A stretch of 64,000 nt of DNA, from the NCBI RefSeq assembly GCF_014643375.1, contig NZ_BMJJ01000007.1, forward strand, positions 130,925-194,924, read 5' to 3'. The notes under the pieces were generated by a model. The model was not told the DNA's origin. It was given only the letters and a program-made list of their open reading frames with translations, and ran no database searches. How positions within the stretch are numbered: the first letter of the stretch is position 1; each line of letters opens with the position of its first letter. The position numbers and the translations under genes are program-made. The DNA is from Aureimonas glaciei (lineage in GTDB: Bacteria; Pseudomonadota; Alphaproteobacteria; Rhizobiales; Rhizobiaceae). Shown in pieces: positions 48,383-58,153 of this stretch.

Positions 48383-50656
48383 ATGGCGAAGCGCGCAAAA
48401 CCTTTCGACATCAGCACCGTGCTGACACGGGAGGCGGTGCTGCGCTTCATCGCCGACAATCCGGAGAGCGCCGGCAAGCGCGAGATCGCCAAGGCTTTCG
48501 GCGTCAAGGGCGACAGTCGCCTTCTCCTGAAGGACATCCTCGCCGATTTGCAGGCCGAGGGCCTTCTCGCCGGCGGCCGCAAGCAGTTCGTGCGTCCCGG
48601 CGCCCTGCCAGAGGTCACCGTGCTGGAAATCCGCCAGCGCGACGACGATGGCGGTCTCCTCGCCGTGCCGCTCGGCTGGGACAATGCGCTCAACGGCGAT
48701 CGTCCCTCCTTCCTGGTGCGCCAGACGCCCAGCGCCGGCCCCGTCGCGGGCATCGGCGACCGCATCCTGGCCAAGCTCGACCGCAGCGACCCCGATGCCC
48801 CGACGGCCTCCGTCGTCCGGCTGCTCGAGCGCAAGAAGACGCTTGCCCTCGGCGTGTTCAGGCCGATGCCCGGCGGTGGCGGCCGCATCGAGCCGGTCGA
48901 GCGTCGCCAGCTCGAATACAAGGTGGCGCCGGATGCGACCATGGGCGCCAAGGAAGGCGACCTCGTCGAGGTCGAGCCGTCTGAACGCTCGCGTGTCGGC
49001 CTGCCCATCGCGCGCGTCACGACGATCATCGGCTCGCTGCAGACCGAGAAGGCGATCTCTACGATCGCGCTGCACGCCCACGACATCCCGCATGTCTTCC
49101 CGCGCTCGGTGCTCGACGCTGCCGAGGCCGCGCCGGACAGCGTCGGCCTGAAGGATCGCGAGGACTGGCGCGACCTGCCGCTCGTCACCATCGATCCGAT
49201 CGACGCCAAGGACCACGACGACGCCGTGCACGCGCGGCCGGACGTCGATCCGGCCAATCCCGGCGGCATGGTCCTCACCGTCGCGATCGCTGACGTCTCC
49301 TGGTACGTCCGCTCGGGTTCGCCGCTCGACACCGAGGCGCGGCTGCGCGGCAATTCGGTGTATTTTCCCGATCGCGTTGTGCCGATGCTCCCCGAGCGGA
49401 TCTCCAATGATCTCTGCTCGCTGAAGCCGGACGTCGACCGCCCGGCGCTCGCGGTGCGCATGGTTATCTCGGCCGATGGCGAGAAGCGCCGTCACACATT
49501 CCACCGCATCCTGATGCGCAGCCATGCCAAGATCGCCTATGCCGAGGCACAGGCAGCCATCGACGGCGAGCCGTCGCCCGTCTCCGCGACGATCCTTGCC
49601 GACGTGCTGCGGCCCCTCTGGGACGCCTATGCGCTGCTGAAGGACGCCCGCCATCGGCGCCAGCCGCTGGACCTCGACCTGCCCGAGCGCAAGCTCATCC
49701 TCGGGGCCGACGGCAAGGTCGAGCGCGTGATGGTCCCCGAGCGGCTCGATGCGCACAAGCTCATCGAGGAGTTCATGATCCAGGCGAACGTCGCCGCGGC
49801 CGAGACGCTCGAAGCCAAGAAGCAGTCGCTGATCTACCGCGCGCACGATGCCCCTTCGCTCGCCAAGCTCGAATCGCTGCGCGATTTCCTGCGCACGCTC
49901 GACATCGCCCTCGCCAAATCCGGCGCGCTCCGGCCCTCGCACTTCAACGGCATTCTGTCGCAGGTGCGCGACGGCGAGCATGAGAGCCTTGTCAACGAGG
50001 TGGTGCTGCGCTCGCAGAGCCAGGCCGCCTACTCGCCGGACAATATCGGTCATTTCGGTCTGAACCTGATGCGCTACGCGCATTTCACCTCGCCGATCCG
50101 GCGCTACGCCGACCTTATCGTCCACCGCGCACTGGTGACGGCGCTGGGGCTCGGCGAAGGCGGCCTCACCCGCGAGGACGAGGAACAGCTGGAAGCCACG
50201 GCCGAGCAGATCTCCAAGGCCGAGCGCCGGGCCATGGCCGCCGAGCGCGACACGGTCGACCGGCTCATCGCCCATCATCTGGCCGCCCGCATCGGCGAGG
50301 AATTCGACGGACGCATAGCCGGCGTGACAAAGGCTGGGCTTTTTGTTCAGCTTCCGGCCTTTGGCGCGGACGGATTCATCCCCATATCCAGCCTCGGAAA
50401 CGAGTATTTCAACTATGACGAGGTCAGCCACTCCCTCGTCGGCAGCCGCAGCGGCGGCGGATATCGCCTCGGGGACAGCGTCCTCGTGAAGCTGGTCGAG
50501 GCCATTCCTCTGGCGGGCTCGATGCGTTTCGAGATGCTGACGGAACCGCGGCCTCTGCCCGCGTCGTCCGCCTCGTTCCACAAGATGCGCGTGCGCCCCT
50601 CCGGCCGTCCCGGCCGGTCCAAGAACGTCGCGGCGAAAGTGAGAAAGAACCGATGA
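48383..50656 (+). CDS. rnr: ribonuclease R
   Basis: Processive 3'-5' exoribonuclease that can unwind structured RNA. The 757 residues have an N-terminal winged helix (about 15-70), cold-shock domains, an RNB catalytic domain with TIDPIDAKDHDDAVHARPD (metal-binding Asp) and HFTSPIRRYADLIVHRAL, an S1 domain (about 640-715) and a short basic tail ending KVRKNR. It begins 5 bp after topA and its stop overlaps the DUF983 start (ATGA). Confidence 0.97.
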   Translation: MAKRAKPFDISTVLTREAVLRFIADNPESAGKREIAKAFGVKGDSRLLLKDILADLQAEGLLAGGRKQFVRPGALPEVTVLEIRQRDDDGGLLAVPLGWDNALNGDRPSFLVRQTPSAGPVAGIGDRILAKLDRSDPDAPTASVVRLLERKKTLALGVFRPMPGGGGRIEPVERRQLEYKVAPDATMGAKEGDLVEVEPSERSRVGLPIARVTTIIGSLQTEKAISTIALHAHDIPHVFPRSVLDAAEAAPDSVGLKDREDWRDLPLVTIDPIDAKDHDDAVHARPDVDPANPGGMVLTVAIADVSWYVRSGSPLDTEARLRGNSVYFPDRVVPMLPERISNDLCSLKPDVDRPALAVRMVISADGEKRRHTFHRILMRSHAKIAYAEAQAAIDGEPSPVSATILADVLRPLWDAYALLKDARHRRQPLDLDLPERKLILGADGKVERVMVPERLDAHKLIEEFMIQANVAAAETLEAKKQSLIYRAHDAPSLAKLESLRDFLRTLDIALAKSGALRPSHFNGILSQVRDGEHESLVNEVVLRSQSQAAYSPDNIGHFGLNLMRYAHFTSPIRRYADLIVHRALVTALGLGEGGLTREDEEQLEATAEQISKAERRAMAAERDTVDRLIAHHLAARIGEEFDGRIAGVTKAGLFVQLPAFGADGFIPISSLGNEYFNYDEVSHSLVGSRSGGGYRLGDSVLVKLVEAIPLAGSMRFEMLTEPRPLPASSASFHKMRVRPSGRPGRSKNVAAKVRKNR

Positions 50657-51084
50657 CCCTCGAAAACACCGATGTCGCGACCTTCCACGGCGCCGCCGAC
50701 AAGCCTGCCCGGCCGCTCTGGCGCTCCATCGGGCGGGGTTTCCTCTGCCGTTGCCCGAACTGCGGCGAGGGCAAGCTGTTCCAGGGCTACCTCAAGAGCG
50801 TCGACCATTGCGCCGTCTGCCAGGAGGAGTATTTCCACCACCGCGCCGACGACCTGCCGCCCTACCTCACCGTCTTCATCGTCGGCCACATCGTCGTGGG
50901 GCTCTACATGGCGATGGAGGAGATTACGCCGGCGTCGCTGCTGGTACAGCTCGCCATCTGGCTGCCCGTCACCCTGGTGATGTCGCTCGCTCTGCTGCGC
51001 CCCTTCAAGGGGGCGACGATCGGCCTGCAATGGGCGATGCGCATGCATGGTTTCGGCGGTCTGTCCGACGCAGCGGACCACTAG
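50653..51084 (+). CDS. DUF983 membrane protein
   Basis: A 143-residue protein with a zinc-ribbon-like N-terminal region (CPNCGEGKLF, then CAVCQEEY) followed by two membrane segments (about 73-94 and 99-118), as in the DUF983 family. The function is unknown; relatives are sometimes found beside respiratory genes. It is coupled to rnr by an ATGA overlap. Confidence 0.9.
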   Translation: MTLENTDVATFHGAADKPARPLWRSIGRGFLCRCPNCGEGKLFQGYLKSVDHCAVCQEEYFHHRADDLPPYLTVFIVGHIVVGLYMAMEEITPASLLVQLAIWLPVTLVMSLALLRPFKGATIGLQWAMRMHGFGGLSDAADH

Positions 51085-51087
51085 GCC

Positions 51088-51828
51088 TTGCCGGACAGCG
51101 CGGGTGCGGCAGGCAGCCTGAGTCGCGTCGCCCCGCCATCGGCACGTCGACAACTCATCCGACCGGCGGCCACGCTCATTCTTCTCGACGAGACCGGCGC
51201 CTCCCCTCGGATCATGATGGGGCGGCGCTCGCCGAAGCTGGCCTTCATGCCAGGTAAATACGTCTTTCCCGGCGGCCGTATGGAGGCGAGCGATCTTCGT
51301 CTCGCCCGGCAATTCCAGCTTCCCGCCGACGTCGAAAACCGTCTCTTGGCGGCTACGCCCGCCAGGTTCGGTGCCCGCCAGGCGGTCGGACTCGCCTTGG
51401 CGGCGATCCGCGAGACCTTCGAGGAAGTGGGTGCCATGCTCGGAACACCCGGCGCGCTCGGCGACGGGGATGCCGGGTGGAGCGGCTTCTCGTCCGCCGG
51501 CATCGTTCCCGACCCGGCCAGCCTCATGCCGGTGGCCCGTGCCATCACGCCGTCCGGAATGCCCCGGCGGTTCGACACCCGCTTCTTCTGCGTCTCGGCC
51601 GACAGGATCGTGTCCACCCTGCCCTTTGCCGAAAGGCCCGATCCCGAATTCGATTCGCTCGGCTGGTTTTCCCTGGATGAGATTGCCGCGCTTGATCTTC
51701 CCGCGATAACGCGTCAGGTGCTGTCTGACATCGAGGACAGGCTGCGTGACGGCAGCTGGCGCGACGGTAGCCGGCCCATGCCGTTCTACCGCTTCCTGCG
51801 GGGTCGCAGCGTTCGGGAAATGATCTGA
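51088..51828 (+). CDS. NUDIX hydrolase
   Basis: A 246-residue NUDIX protein. The Nudix box is split from its normal spacing but recognisable: AAIRETFEEVGAMLG carries the REXXEE core. The N-terminal strand region has LAFMPGKYVFPGGRME, and the C-terminal part has RFDTRFFCVSAD and DSLGWFSLDEI. It resembles the larger NUDT19-like group that acts on CoA or nucleoside diphosphate derivatives. The start is a TTG at 51088, 4 bp after DUF983, so it is in the same operon. Confidence 0.88.
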   Translation: MPDSAGAAGSLSRVAPPSARRQLIRPAATLILLDETGASPRIMMGRRSPKLAFMPGKYVFPGGRMEASDLRLARQFQLPADVENRLLAATPARFGARQAVGLALAAIRETFEEVGAMLGTPGALGDGDAGWSGFSSAGIVPDPASLMPVARAITPSGMPRRFDTRFFCVSADRIVSTLPFAERPDPEFDSLGWFSLDEIAALDLPAITRQVLSDIEDRLRDGSWRDGSRPMPFYRFLRGRSVREMI

Positions 51829-51833
51829 CCGAC

Positions 51834-53033
51834 ATGAACAATCATGAGCCGTCCGAACTCGTCGCCGAGATGAAGCGTGAAGCCGGTGCCATCGACTGGT
51901 GGGCGGCGGGCGCCGCGATCGCCTCGATCAGCGCCGTCGGCGTGGCGCTGGGTCTCGGCCTGCCGCTTCTCAGCGTGATCCTGGAGCAGCGCGGCATCTC
52001 GCCGACGATGATCGGCGCCAATACCGCCGTCGCCGGTGCCGCATCGCTGCTCGCCGCGCCGCTGGTGACGCCGATCGCCCGGCGCCTCGGCGTGCGGCTG
52101 ACGATGGCGCTGGCGATCGTCGCCGCCGCCCTCTCGGCGCTCGGCTTCTATTTCTTCGTGCCGTTCTGGACCTGGTTTCCGCTGCGCCTGGTCTTCCATT
52201 TCGCCATCACCGCCCTGTTCATCCTGTCGGAGTTCTGGATCAATGCCGCGGCGCCGCCGGGCAAGCGCGGCTTTATCCTCGGCATCTACGCCACCTTCCT
52301 GTCGCTCGGCTTCGCCTTGGGGCCCTGGCTGTTCTCGCAGATCGGCTCGCAGGGATTCCTGCCCTTCGGCATCGGCGCCGGCGTCATCCTCGCCGCTCTC
52401 GTGCCGCTGATTCTCGCCTGGGACCGCCAGCCCGTGATCGGCACGGCCACGCATGGCGGCTTCTGGCGCTATCTCTATATCGTGCCGACGGCGACGGCGG
52501 CCGTGCTGATCTTCGGCGCCGTCGAATCGGGCGGCTTCGCGCTGTTTCCGATCTACGGCCAGATGGTGAACTTCAGCGAGGCGAGCGCGGCGCAGCTCCT
52601 CACGGCGATCGGCCTCGGCAACGTGCTGCTGCAGATCCCGATCGGCCTCTACAGCGACCGCGTCAAGGACCGCCGCAAGCTGCTGCTCTTCTTCGCCGTC
52701 GTCGGCTGCGTCGGCTCGCTCTGCCTGCCCTACCTCGTCGAGGACTGGTGGCTGATGGCCGGAACGCTGTTCATCTGGGGCGGCGTGGTCGCCGGCCTCT
52801 ACACGGTCGGCCTCGCCCATCTCGGCGCCAAGCTCGAGACCTCGGAACTGGCCCCGGCGAACGCCGCCTTCATCTTCTGCTACTCGGCCGGCATGCTGAT
52901 CGGGCCGCAGACGATTGGCGGCGCCCTCGACCTTTTCGGCCCCGACGGCTTCGCCTGGTCGCTGGCCCTGTTCTTTGCCGCCTACCTCGTGCTGACCCTC
53001 GTCCGCCTGACGTCCAGCAAAAATCACGCTTGA
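51834..53033 (+). CDS. MFS transporter
   Basis: A 399-residue major facilitator with about 12 membrane segments, of the small-substrate exporter type. A motif-A-like loop after the second segment is degenerate (TPIARRLGVRLTMAL), and the central loop carries IGLYSDRVKDRRKLLL, the second-half counterpart of motif A. There is no substrate clue. It starts 5 bp after the NUDIX gene. Confidence 0.9.
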   Translation: MNNHEPSELVAEMKREAGAIDWWAAGAAIASISAVGVALGLGLPLLSVILEQRGISPTMIGANTAVAGAASLLAAPLVTPIARRLGVRLTMALAIVAAALSALGFYFFVPFWTWFPLRLVFHFAITALFILSEFWINAAAPPGKRGFILGIYATFLSLGFALGPWLFSQIGSQGFLPFGIGAGVILAALVPLILAWDRQPVIGTATHGGFWRYLYIVPTATAAVLIFGAVESGGFALFPIYGQMVNFSEASAAQLLTAIGLGNVLLQIPIGLYSDRVKDRRKLLLFFAVVGCVGSLCLPYLVEDWWLMAGTLFIWGGVVAGLYTVGLAHLGAKLETSELAPANAAFIFCYSAGMLIGPQTIGGALDLFGPDGFAWSLALFFAAYLVLTLVRLTSSKNHA

Positions 53034-53249
53034 CTTCAGGCCTTGCTCGGCTAGTGTCCGCGGCGAAAGCAGGGTCGGATGCTGCATCCGTCATGCCATG
53101 GCGTTGGCGGGTCGTACGCTCCCTCGGGAGGCATCCTGCTTCGGACCAGGCAGGCCGGCCAGTTTCAATTCAATGCCGCAAGCCGCGAGGAACCGTATCC
53201 GGGTCGTCGTCTTGCAGAGCTTCACACCGCAAGGCGATGGAATACCGAT

Positions 53250-53417
53250 ATGGCGAAGGCTACCACGATCAAGATCAAGCTGCTCAGCACCGCTGACACC
53301 GGCACGTTCTACGTCACCACCAAGAACAGCCGGACGATGACCGACAAGATGACCAAGACCAAGTACGACCCGGTCGTGCGCAAGCACGTCGAGTTCAAAG
53401 AGACCAAGATCAAGTAA
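53250..53417 (+). CDS. rpmG: 50S ribosomal protein L33
   Basis: A 55-residue basic protein, [18 protein letters not shown] at the start and [18 protein letters not shown] at the end, typical of L33. It has no cysteines, so it is the zinc-independent (C-minus) form. It lies 216 bp after the MFS gene and is followed by a good intrinsic terminator. Confidence 0.97.
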   Translation: MAKATTIKIKLLSTADTGTFYVTTKNSRTMTDKMTKTKYDPVVRKHVEFKETKIK

Positions 53418-53452
53418 GATCGGTCGCTTCGACCCCGGTCGACGAGATGCAG

Positions 53453-53481
53453 CGCCGCCCTTCAGGGCGGCGTTTTCGTTT
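53453..53481 (+). terminator. rpmG intrinsic terminator
   Basis: CGCCGCCC-TTCA-GGGCGGCG forms an 8-bp GC stem with a 4-nt loop, followed by TTTTCGTTT, 35 bp after the rpmG stop. This is a standard rho-independent terminator. Confidence 0.88.
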
Positions 53482-53878
53482 GGGCTGGACTGGCCGCAAG
53501 GGACCGCAGGAGCCGCCGCACCCGTCTCACTATCGGTGCATGGCGACTTGATCGGCAGGGAAGGCCCCTGCTGCCAACGTCATCAGGAAGCTCTGGCGGT
53601 GACGACAATCGGCTGTGTGGCGGGCGGCGGGTTGGCGACCGGTACCCGGCGGCGGTGCGAGGACACCGTATTGGCCTGGATACCGGTCGCCGGCCCCACG
53701 GGACCCAGGAGTTGCGGCGGACCCGAGCACTCCATGGGGTGTCTCTGACGCCGGACATTCCGGCAGTTCACCCTAGGGCAAGGTCCCGCGAATCGCGCGG
53801 CTTTGCAATGGCGAGCTCAGTCGCCTCGTGACAATCTTTACGTTTGGTTAATCAGCTTGGGCGGCGCCAGTCTACGGC
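53482..53878. other. 397-bp gap between rpmG and pleD, no gene assigned
   Basis: Between the rpmG terminator and the pleD stop codon I see no gene I can support. Short frames exist on both strands (for example leftward 53583-53735, Pro/Gly rich, starting MECSGPPQLLGPVG), but none has a ribosome-binding site or a recognisable domain. The last 60 bp before pleD are AT-richer (TTTACGTTTGGTTAATCAGC). Confidence 0.5.
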
Positions 53879-55246
53879 TCAGGCAGCGAGCGCGACGACC
53901 TGATTGCGGCCGTTGCGCTTGGCTTCGTAGAGACCGCGGTCGGCCCGTTTCAGCAGGCTCTCCCAGTCGTCCGTCGCCGGATCGAGGACCGCGATCCCGG
54001 CGCTGACGGTGACCAGGATGGCCTCTCCGGCGACGTCGAAGGGCGCGTCCGCGACGAGCGATCGGAGGCGCTCGGCGATGATCTGGGCCGTGCGGCCGTC
54101 GGCCTCGGGCATCAGGATGACGAATTCCTCGCCGCCGAACCGGCAGGCGAGGTCGCTGGCCCGAAGGCTGTCCTTCAGCCGGGCCGCGAACTCCTTCAGC
54201 ACCGCGTCTCCAGCATCATGGCCCCACCCGTCGTTGATGCGCTTGAAATGGTCGATGTCGGCGATGAGGACGGAGAGCGGCTTGGCGTCGGTCCTCGCGC
54301 GCTCGATCACCACCGGCAGATGGCTTTCGAGGAACCGTCGGTTGTTCAGCCCGGTCAGCGAATCGGTGACGGCAAGGGCGATGGTTTCGCGCAGCGACTG
54401 CCGCAGCCCGTCGTCGTAGCGCTTGCGCTTGATCTGGGTGCGCACCCGCGCCAGCAGCTCGTTGCGGTCGAGGGGGCTGGCGAGATAGTCGTTCGCTCCG
54501 AGCTCCAGGGCCTTGGCCGTCCGCACGTCGTCGGCGAAATCGCTGACGAGGAGAATCGGCACCTGCCGCAGAAGGTCGCTCGAGCGGACCTGCGAGCAGA
54601 GGCGCAGGCCATCATAACTCGCCGTCGCCAGATTGACGACGAACAGATCGTAGGCTGACGATGCCTCGTCGTGAAGAACGGCAGCCGGCTCCCGCGTCGC
54701 TTCCACCACGTGCTCGGTCTTGAGGATTCGCTTGATTCGGCTGGCAAGGCCCGTGTCATCGTCGAAGACCATCAGGCGCCCGGATGGGGCGCGCCCGGCC
54801 AGTTCGGCCATCACATCGTGACGCGCGACGAGGCTGGCCGTCGTCTCGGTGCGGATCCGCAGCTCGTCGGTCAGGATTTTCAGACGCACGAGGCTGCGCA
54901 CGCGGCTGAACAGCTGCAGGTCGCGCACCGGCTTGGTCAGGAAGTCGTCGGCCCCCGCCTCGAGGCCCGCCACCCGGTCGGCCGGTTGGTCGAGCGAGGT
55001 GATCAGGACGATCGGCAGGTGACGCGTCCTGGCGTTTCCCTTGAGACGTCGACAGACCTCGTAGCCGTCCATATCCGGCATCATCACGTCGAGCAGCACG
55101 AGGTCGATGGTCTCGCGCTCGCAGATCGCGATCGCGTCGGCGCCGCTCGTCGCCGTCAGAACTTCGAAATACTCCGCCGTCAGCCGCGCCTGCATCAGGC
55201 GCAGATTGACGTCCATGTCGTCGACGATCAGGATCCGGGCGGTCAT
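53879..55246 (-). CDS. pleD: diguanylate cyclase response regulator PleD
   Basis: Makes c-di-GMP on phosphorylation and controls cell polarity in Caulobacter-type cell cycles. The 455 residues (usual length) have a receiver domain with phospho-Asp in LVLLDVMMPDMDG, a second receiver-like adaptor domain (about 150-280) without a full acidic pocket, and a GGDEF domain with active-site GGEEF. The product-inhibition I-site RASD lies five residues before it, so c-di-GMP feedback is expected. It follows divK after an 8-bp gap. Confidence 0.97.
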   Translation of the reverse strand: MTARILIVDDMDVNLRLMQARLTAEYFEVLTATSGADAIAICERETIDLVLLDVMMPDMDGYEVCRRLKGNARTRHLPIVLITSLDQPADRVAGLEAGADDFLTKPVRDLQLFSRVRSLVRLKILTDELRIRTETTASLVARHDVMAELAGRAPSGRLMVFDDDTGLASRIKRILKTEHVVEATREPAAVLHDEASSAYDLFVVNLATASYDGLRLCSQVRSSDLLRQVPILLVSDFADDVRTAKALELGANDYLASPLDRNELLARVRTQIKRKRYDDGLRQSLRETIALAVTDSLTGLNNRRFLESHLPVVIERARTDAKPLSVLIADIDHFKRINDGWGHDAGDAVLKEFAARLKDSLRASDLACRFGGEEFVILMPEADGRTAQIIAERLRSLVADAPFDVAGEAILVTVSAGIAVLDPATDDWESLLKRADRGLYEAKRNGRNQVVALAA

Positions 55247-55254
55247 GGGTGCTC

Positions 55255-55626
55255 TCAGGCATCTCCGAGGAAGGACTTGATGGTCTCGATGAACTTGGTG
55301 ACGGAGATCGGCTTGGAGATGTAGGCCTCGCAACCGCCCTGGCGGATGCGCTCCTCGTCGCCCTTCATGGCGAAGGCCGTCACGGCAATGACGGGAATCT
55401 TGTAGAGATCGTTGTCGGCCTTCAGGTTGCGCGTGACCTCGAGCCCCGAAATTTCCGGAAGCTGGATGTCCATCAGGATCAGGTCGGGTCGGTGCTCGCG
55501 CGCCAGATCGACGGCTGCCAGGCCGCTGCGGGTCTGAACCGTCCGGTAGCCGTGCGCTTCGATCAAGTCGCGAAACAGCTTCATGTTCAGCTCGTTGTCT
55601 TCGACGATCATCACGGTCTTCGGCAT
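55255..55626 (-). CDS. divK: single-domain response regulator DivK
   Basis: A 123-residue receiver domain that links the DivJ/PleC kinases to CtrA control in Alphaproteobacteria. The acidic pocket is [10 protein letters not shown], the phospho-Asp is in [13 protein letters not shown], and the switch residues are in [11 protein letters not shown] and ISKPIS. There is no output domain. It is upstream of pleD in the conserved divK-pleD operon and divergent from the DUF3572 gene. Confidence 0.97.
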   Translation of the reverse strand: MPKTVMIVEDNELNMKLFRDLIEAHGYRTVQTRSGLAAVDLAREHRPDLILMDIQLPEISGLEVTRNLKADNDLYKIPVIAVTAFAMKGDEERIRQGGCEAYISKPISVTKFIETIKSFLGDA

Positions 55627-55754
55627 TCACCCGTCTCCACTTTCCGACTATGCGACCCGGACAACGGCGAATTCGTCGGCGGATGCATCGAGACATAACC
55701 GAATTTGATTTAAGAATTGGGAATCGATCGAACCGAGTGTGAAGGACATTATCC

Positions 55755-56066
55755 TTGTTGAAAACAGGACGAGGCACTTCGACTGAAGAAGCCGAGGCGG
55801 CTGCACTGGAGATCGGGGTGCAGGCATTGACGTTCATTGCCGGCGACCCGGAACAGATGGAGCGCTTTCTGGCCCTGTCGGGGATGGAGGTCGGACAGGT
55901 CCGGGCCGCCGCGCGCGACCCGGCCTTCTTCGCCGGTCTTCTCGACTTTCTGCTCGGACACGAGCCGACGCTGCTCGCCTTCGCCGCGCAGGCCGGCCTT
56001 TCGCCCGAGTCTGTCGGACAGGCGCGGGACCGGCTGGGCGGCGCCTTCGGGGTGGACCCGTGGTGA
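55755..56066 (+). CDS. DUF3572 family protein
   Basis: A 103-residue all-helical protein with the family segments ALEIGVQALTFIAGDPEQMERFLALSG and DFLLGHEPTLLAFAAQAGLSP. Its function is unknown. The start is a TTG at 55755 with AAGGA 8 nt upstream. It is divergent from divK and overlaps the next gene in a GTGA junction. Confidence 0.88.
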   Translation: MLKTGRGTSTEEAEAAALEIGVQALTFIAGDPEQMERFLALSGMEVGQVRAAARDPAFFAGLLDFLLGHEPTLLAFAAQAGLSPESVGQARDRLGGAFGVDPW

Positions 56067-56719
56067 GCCGTCCGCTCGTCACCGCCGGGCCCGCCATCGC
56101 CGACATCGCCCGGGACCGGTCGGCGCTGCTGGTGCTGGATATCGACGAGGTCGTGCTGCACTTCATCGCGCCCTTCTGCGCCCTTTTGGAAGAGAGCGGC
56201 GCGCGGCTCCACGCCGAGAGTTTTCACCTGACCGGCAATGTCCGCTCGATCTCGACCGGGGCGGCGCTCAGCGGCGGCGAACTCGATCAGGTGACGACGC
56301 GCCTCTATGCCGAACAGGAGACCCGCCAGCTGCCGGTCGAGGGGGTCGCTGCCGCGCTGCAGCGCCTTTCCGCGGCGGCCGACATCGTCTTTCTTACCGC
56401 CATGACCCCGGCCTATTACCCGCAGCGTCGCCGGCTGCTGGATGCTGCTGGGCTCGGTTTCCCCATGATCGCGACCGAGCGGTCGAAGGGCGCGGTGGTC
56501 GCGGAGCTCGGCGAGCGCTGGAGCGGGCCGCTGGTGTTTGCCGACGACCTGCCGCCGAACCTCGTTTCGGTCGGGCGCAGCCTGCCGCGGGCGCGCCTCG
56601 TGCATCTCATGGCCAACGCGGTGTTTCGCCAGCATTTGCCGCCGCTGCCCGCGGGCGCGGAGGAGGCGCGCAACTGGGCCGAGGCGGAGCCGATCATGGC
56701 CCGGCTTCTCGGCGGCTGA
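56063..56719 (+). CDS. HAD-like protein of unknown function
   Basis: A protein of about 218 residues with features of the haloacid dehalogenase fold: a first motif LLVLDIDEVVLHFIAP (DxDxV), a Ser/Thr motif in DIVFLTAMTPAYYPQRR, and a late acidic motif GPLVFADDLPPNL. This points to a phosphatase-like fold, but the substrate is unknown and activity is not proven. The start is a GTG at 56063 that overlaps the DUF3572 stop; a GTG one codon earlier is also possible. It is 60 bp before dinB on the same strand. Confidence 0.78.
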   Translation: MSRPLVTAGPAIADIARDRSALLVLDIDEVVLHFIAPFCALLEESGARLHAESFHLTGNVRSISTGAALSGGELDQVTTRLYAEQETRQLPVEGVAAALQRLSAAADIVFLTAMTPAYYPQRRRLLDAAGLGFPMIATERSKGAVVAELGERWSGPLVFADDLPPNLVSVGRSLPRARLVHLMANAVFRQHLPPLPAGAEEARNWAEAEPIMARLLGG

Positions 56720-56779
56720 AAACGTCCGGCCCGGCATTCGGCGCTTGCGGCCCGGGGCCCCCTGCCCTTAGATCAGGCC

Positions 56780-58153
56780 ATGGCGACGCCCGAGTCCGCT
56801 GACCTCCCGCACCCCAGCTTTTGCCGGGACTGCCTCTCCCGGCAGAGCGCCGGCGTGCGCCGCTGTCTGGCCTGCGGCAGCCCACGCGTGCTGCACCATC
56901 CCGAGCTCTTTTCGCTCGCCATCGCCCATCTCGACTGCGACGCCTTCTATGCCGCGGTGGAGAAGCGCGATCGCCCGGACCTGGCCGACAAGCCGCTGAT
57001 CATCGGCGGCGGTCGCCGCGGCGTCGTGACGACGGCCTGCTACATCGCCCGGATCACCGGCGTGCGCTCGGCCATGCCGATGTTCAAGGCGCTGAAACTC
57101 TGTCCCGAGGCGGTCATCATCCGCCCGGACATGGCGAAATACGCGGCTGTTGGCAAGGAGGTGCGCGAGCGCATGCGCGCCGTCACGCCGCTGGTCGAGC
57201 CGGTGTCGATCGACGAGGCCTTCCTCGATCTTTCCGGCACCGAACGCCTGCACGGCGAGCCGCCAGCGATGACGCTGGCGCGGCTTGCCACTTCGATCGA
57301 GCGGGACTTGCGCATCTCCGTCTCGATCGGCTTGTCGCACAACCGGTTCCTCGCCAAGATCGCCTCCGATCTCGACAAGCCGCGCGGCTTTTCCGTCATC
57401 GGCCAGGCCGAGACGCTGGATTTCCTCAGGGACAAGAAAATCACGCTTCTTTCCGGCGTCGGCCAGGCGACCGAGGCGGCGCTGGCGCGCGACGGGCTGC
57501 GGCTGATCGGCCAGCTGCAGGGCATGGACGAGACGGCGCTGATGCGCCGCTACGGCGTCATGGGCCAGCGGCTGTCGCGCCTCTCGCGCGGCATCGATCC
57601 GCGTCCGGTCGAGCCGCACAGCGAGATGAAGAGCATCTCGGCCGAAACCACCTTCAACGACGACCTCTGGCGCCGCGAGGAGCTGATTCCGATCCTGCGC
57701 ACGCTCTCGGAAAAGGTCGCTCGACGCCTGAAGGCGACGGATCTTGCCGCCGCCACGGTGGTGCTGAAGCTGAAGACCCAGGACTTCAAGATCCGCACCC
57801 GCAGCCGCAAGCTGCTGCGGCCGACGCGCCTTGCCGACCGGATCTTCGAGGCCGGGCGGCAGCTGATCGAGGCCGAACTGGACGGGACGCGCTTTCGCCT
57901 CATCGGCATCGGCTGCCATGATTTCTCCGCCGCCGCGCTGGCCGACCCGGCCGATCTCGTCGACCCCCTGGCGGAAAAACGCGCCAAGGCGGAAGCCGCA
58001 CTCGACCGGCTGCGCGACAAGTTCGGCAACGCCGCGATCGAGACCGGCTACACCTTTCGCGCCAAGCCGATCGACGCGCCCGACTCGTCCCTGCGCAAGC
58101 TGGAAGAGACGCCAGAACGTCAGTCTCCCGAATCGCTTAAGCCGGTTCGCTGA
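56780..58153 (+). CDS. dinB: DNA polymerase IV (Y-family)
   Basis: Error-prone translesion polymerase. The 457 residues start with a Cys-rich region (CRDCLSRQ, then CLACGSPR), a possible zinc ribbon (about 15-36), before the polymerase domain: [14 protein letters not shown] with the catalytic Asp, the [13 protein letters not shown] palm/finger motif and [11 protein letters not shown] with the second acidic pair. Helix-hairpin-helix and little-finger domains follow. The C terminus lacks a clear beta-clamp QLxLF motif. The last 85 bp are repeated downstream (see 58217-58301). Confidence 0.94.
   Translation: MATPESADLPHPSFCRDCLSRQSAGVRRCLACGSPRVLHHPELFSLAIAHLDCDAFYAAVEKRDRPDLADKPLIIGGGRRGVVTTACYIARITGVRSAMPMFKALKLCPEAVIIRPDMAKYAAVGKEVRERMRAVTPLVEPVSIDEAFLDLSGTERLHGEPPAMTLARLATSIERDLRISVSIGLSHNRFLAKIASDLDKPRGFSVIGQAETLDFLRDKKITLLSGVGQATEAALARDGLRLIGQLQGMDETALMRRYGVMGQRLSRLSRGIDPRPVEPHSEMKSISAETTFNDDLWRREELIPILRTLSEKVARRLKATDLAAATVVLKLKTQDFKIRTRSRKLLRPTRLADRIFEAGRQLIEAELDGTRFRLIGIGCHDFSAAALADPADLVDPLAEKRAKAEAALDRLRDKFGNAAIETGYTFRAKPIDAPDSSLRKLEETPERQSPESLKPVR

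Noticed and set aside
45579-50581. Very long antisense frames over topA (939 codons) and rnr (853 codons)
   Set aside because: Shadow frames caused by high GC at third positions; the plus-strand genes carry all the family motifs.
53536-53771. Short frames on both strands between rpmG and pleD
   Set aside because: No ribosome-binding site, low-complexity Pro/Gly/Arg composition and no recognisable domain; kept only as a note in the gap entry.
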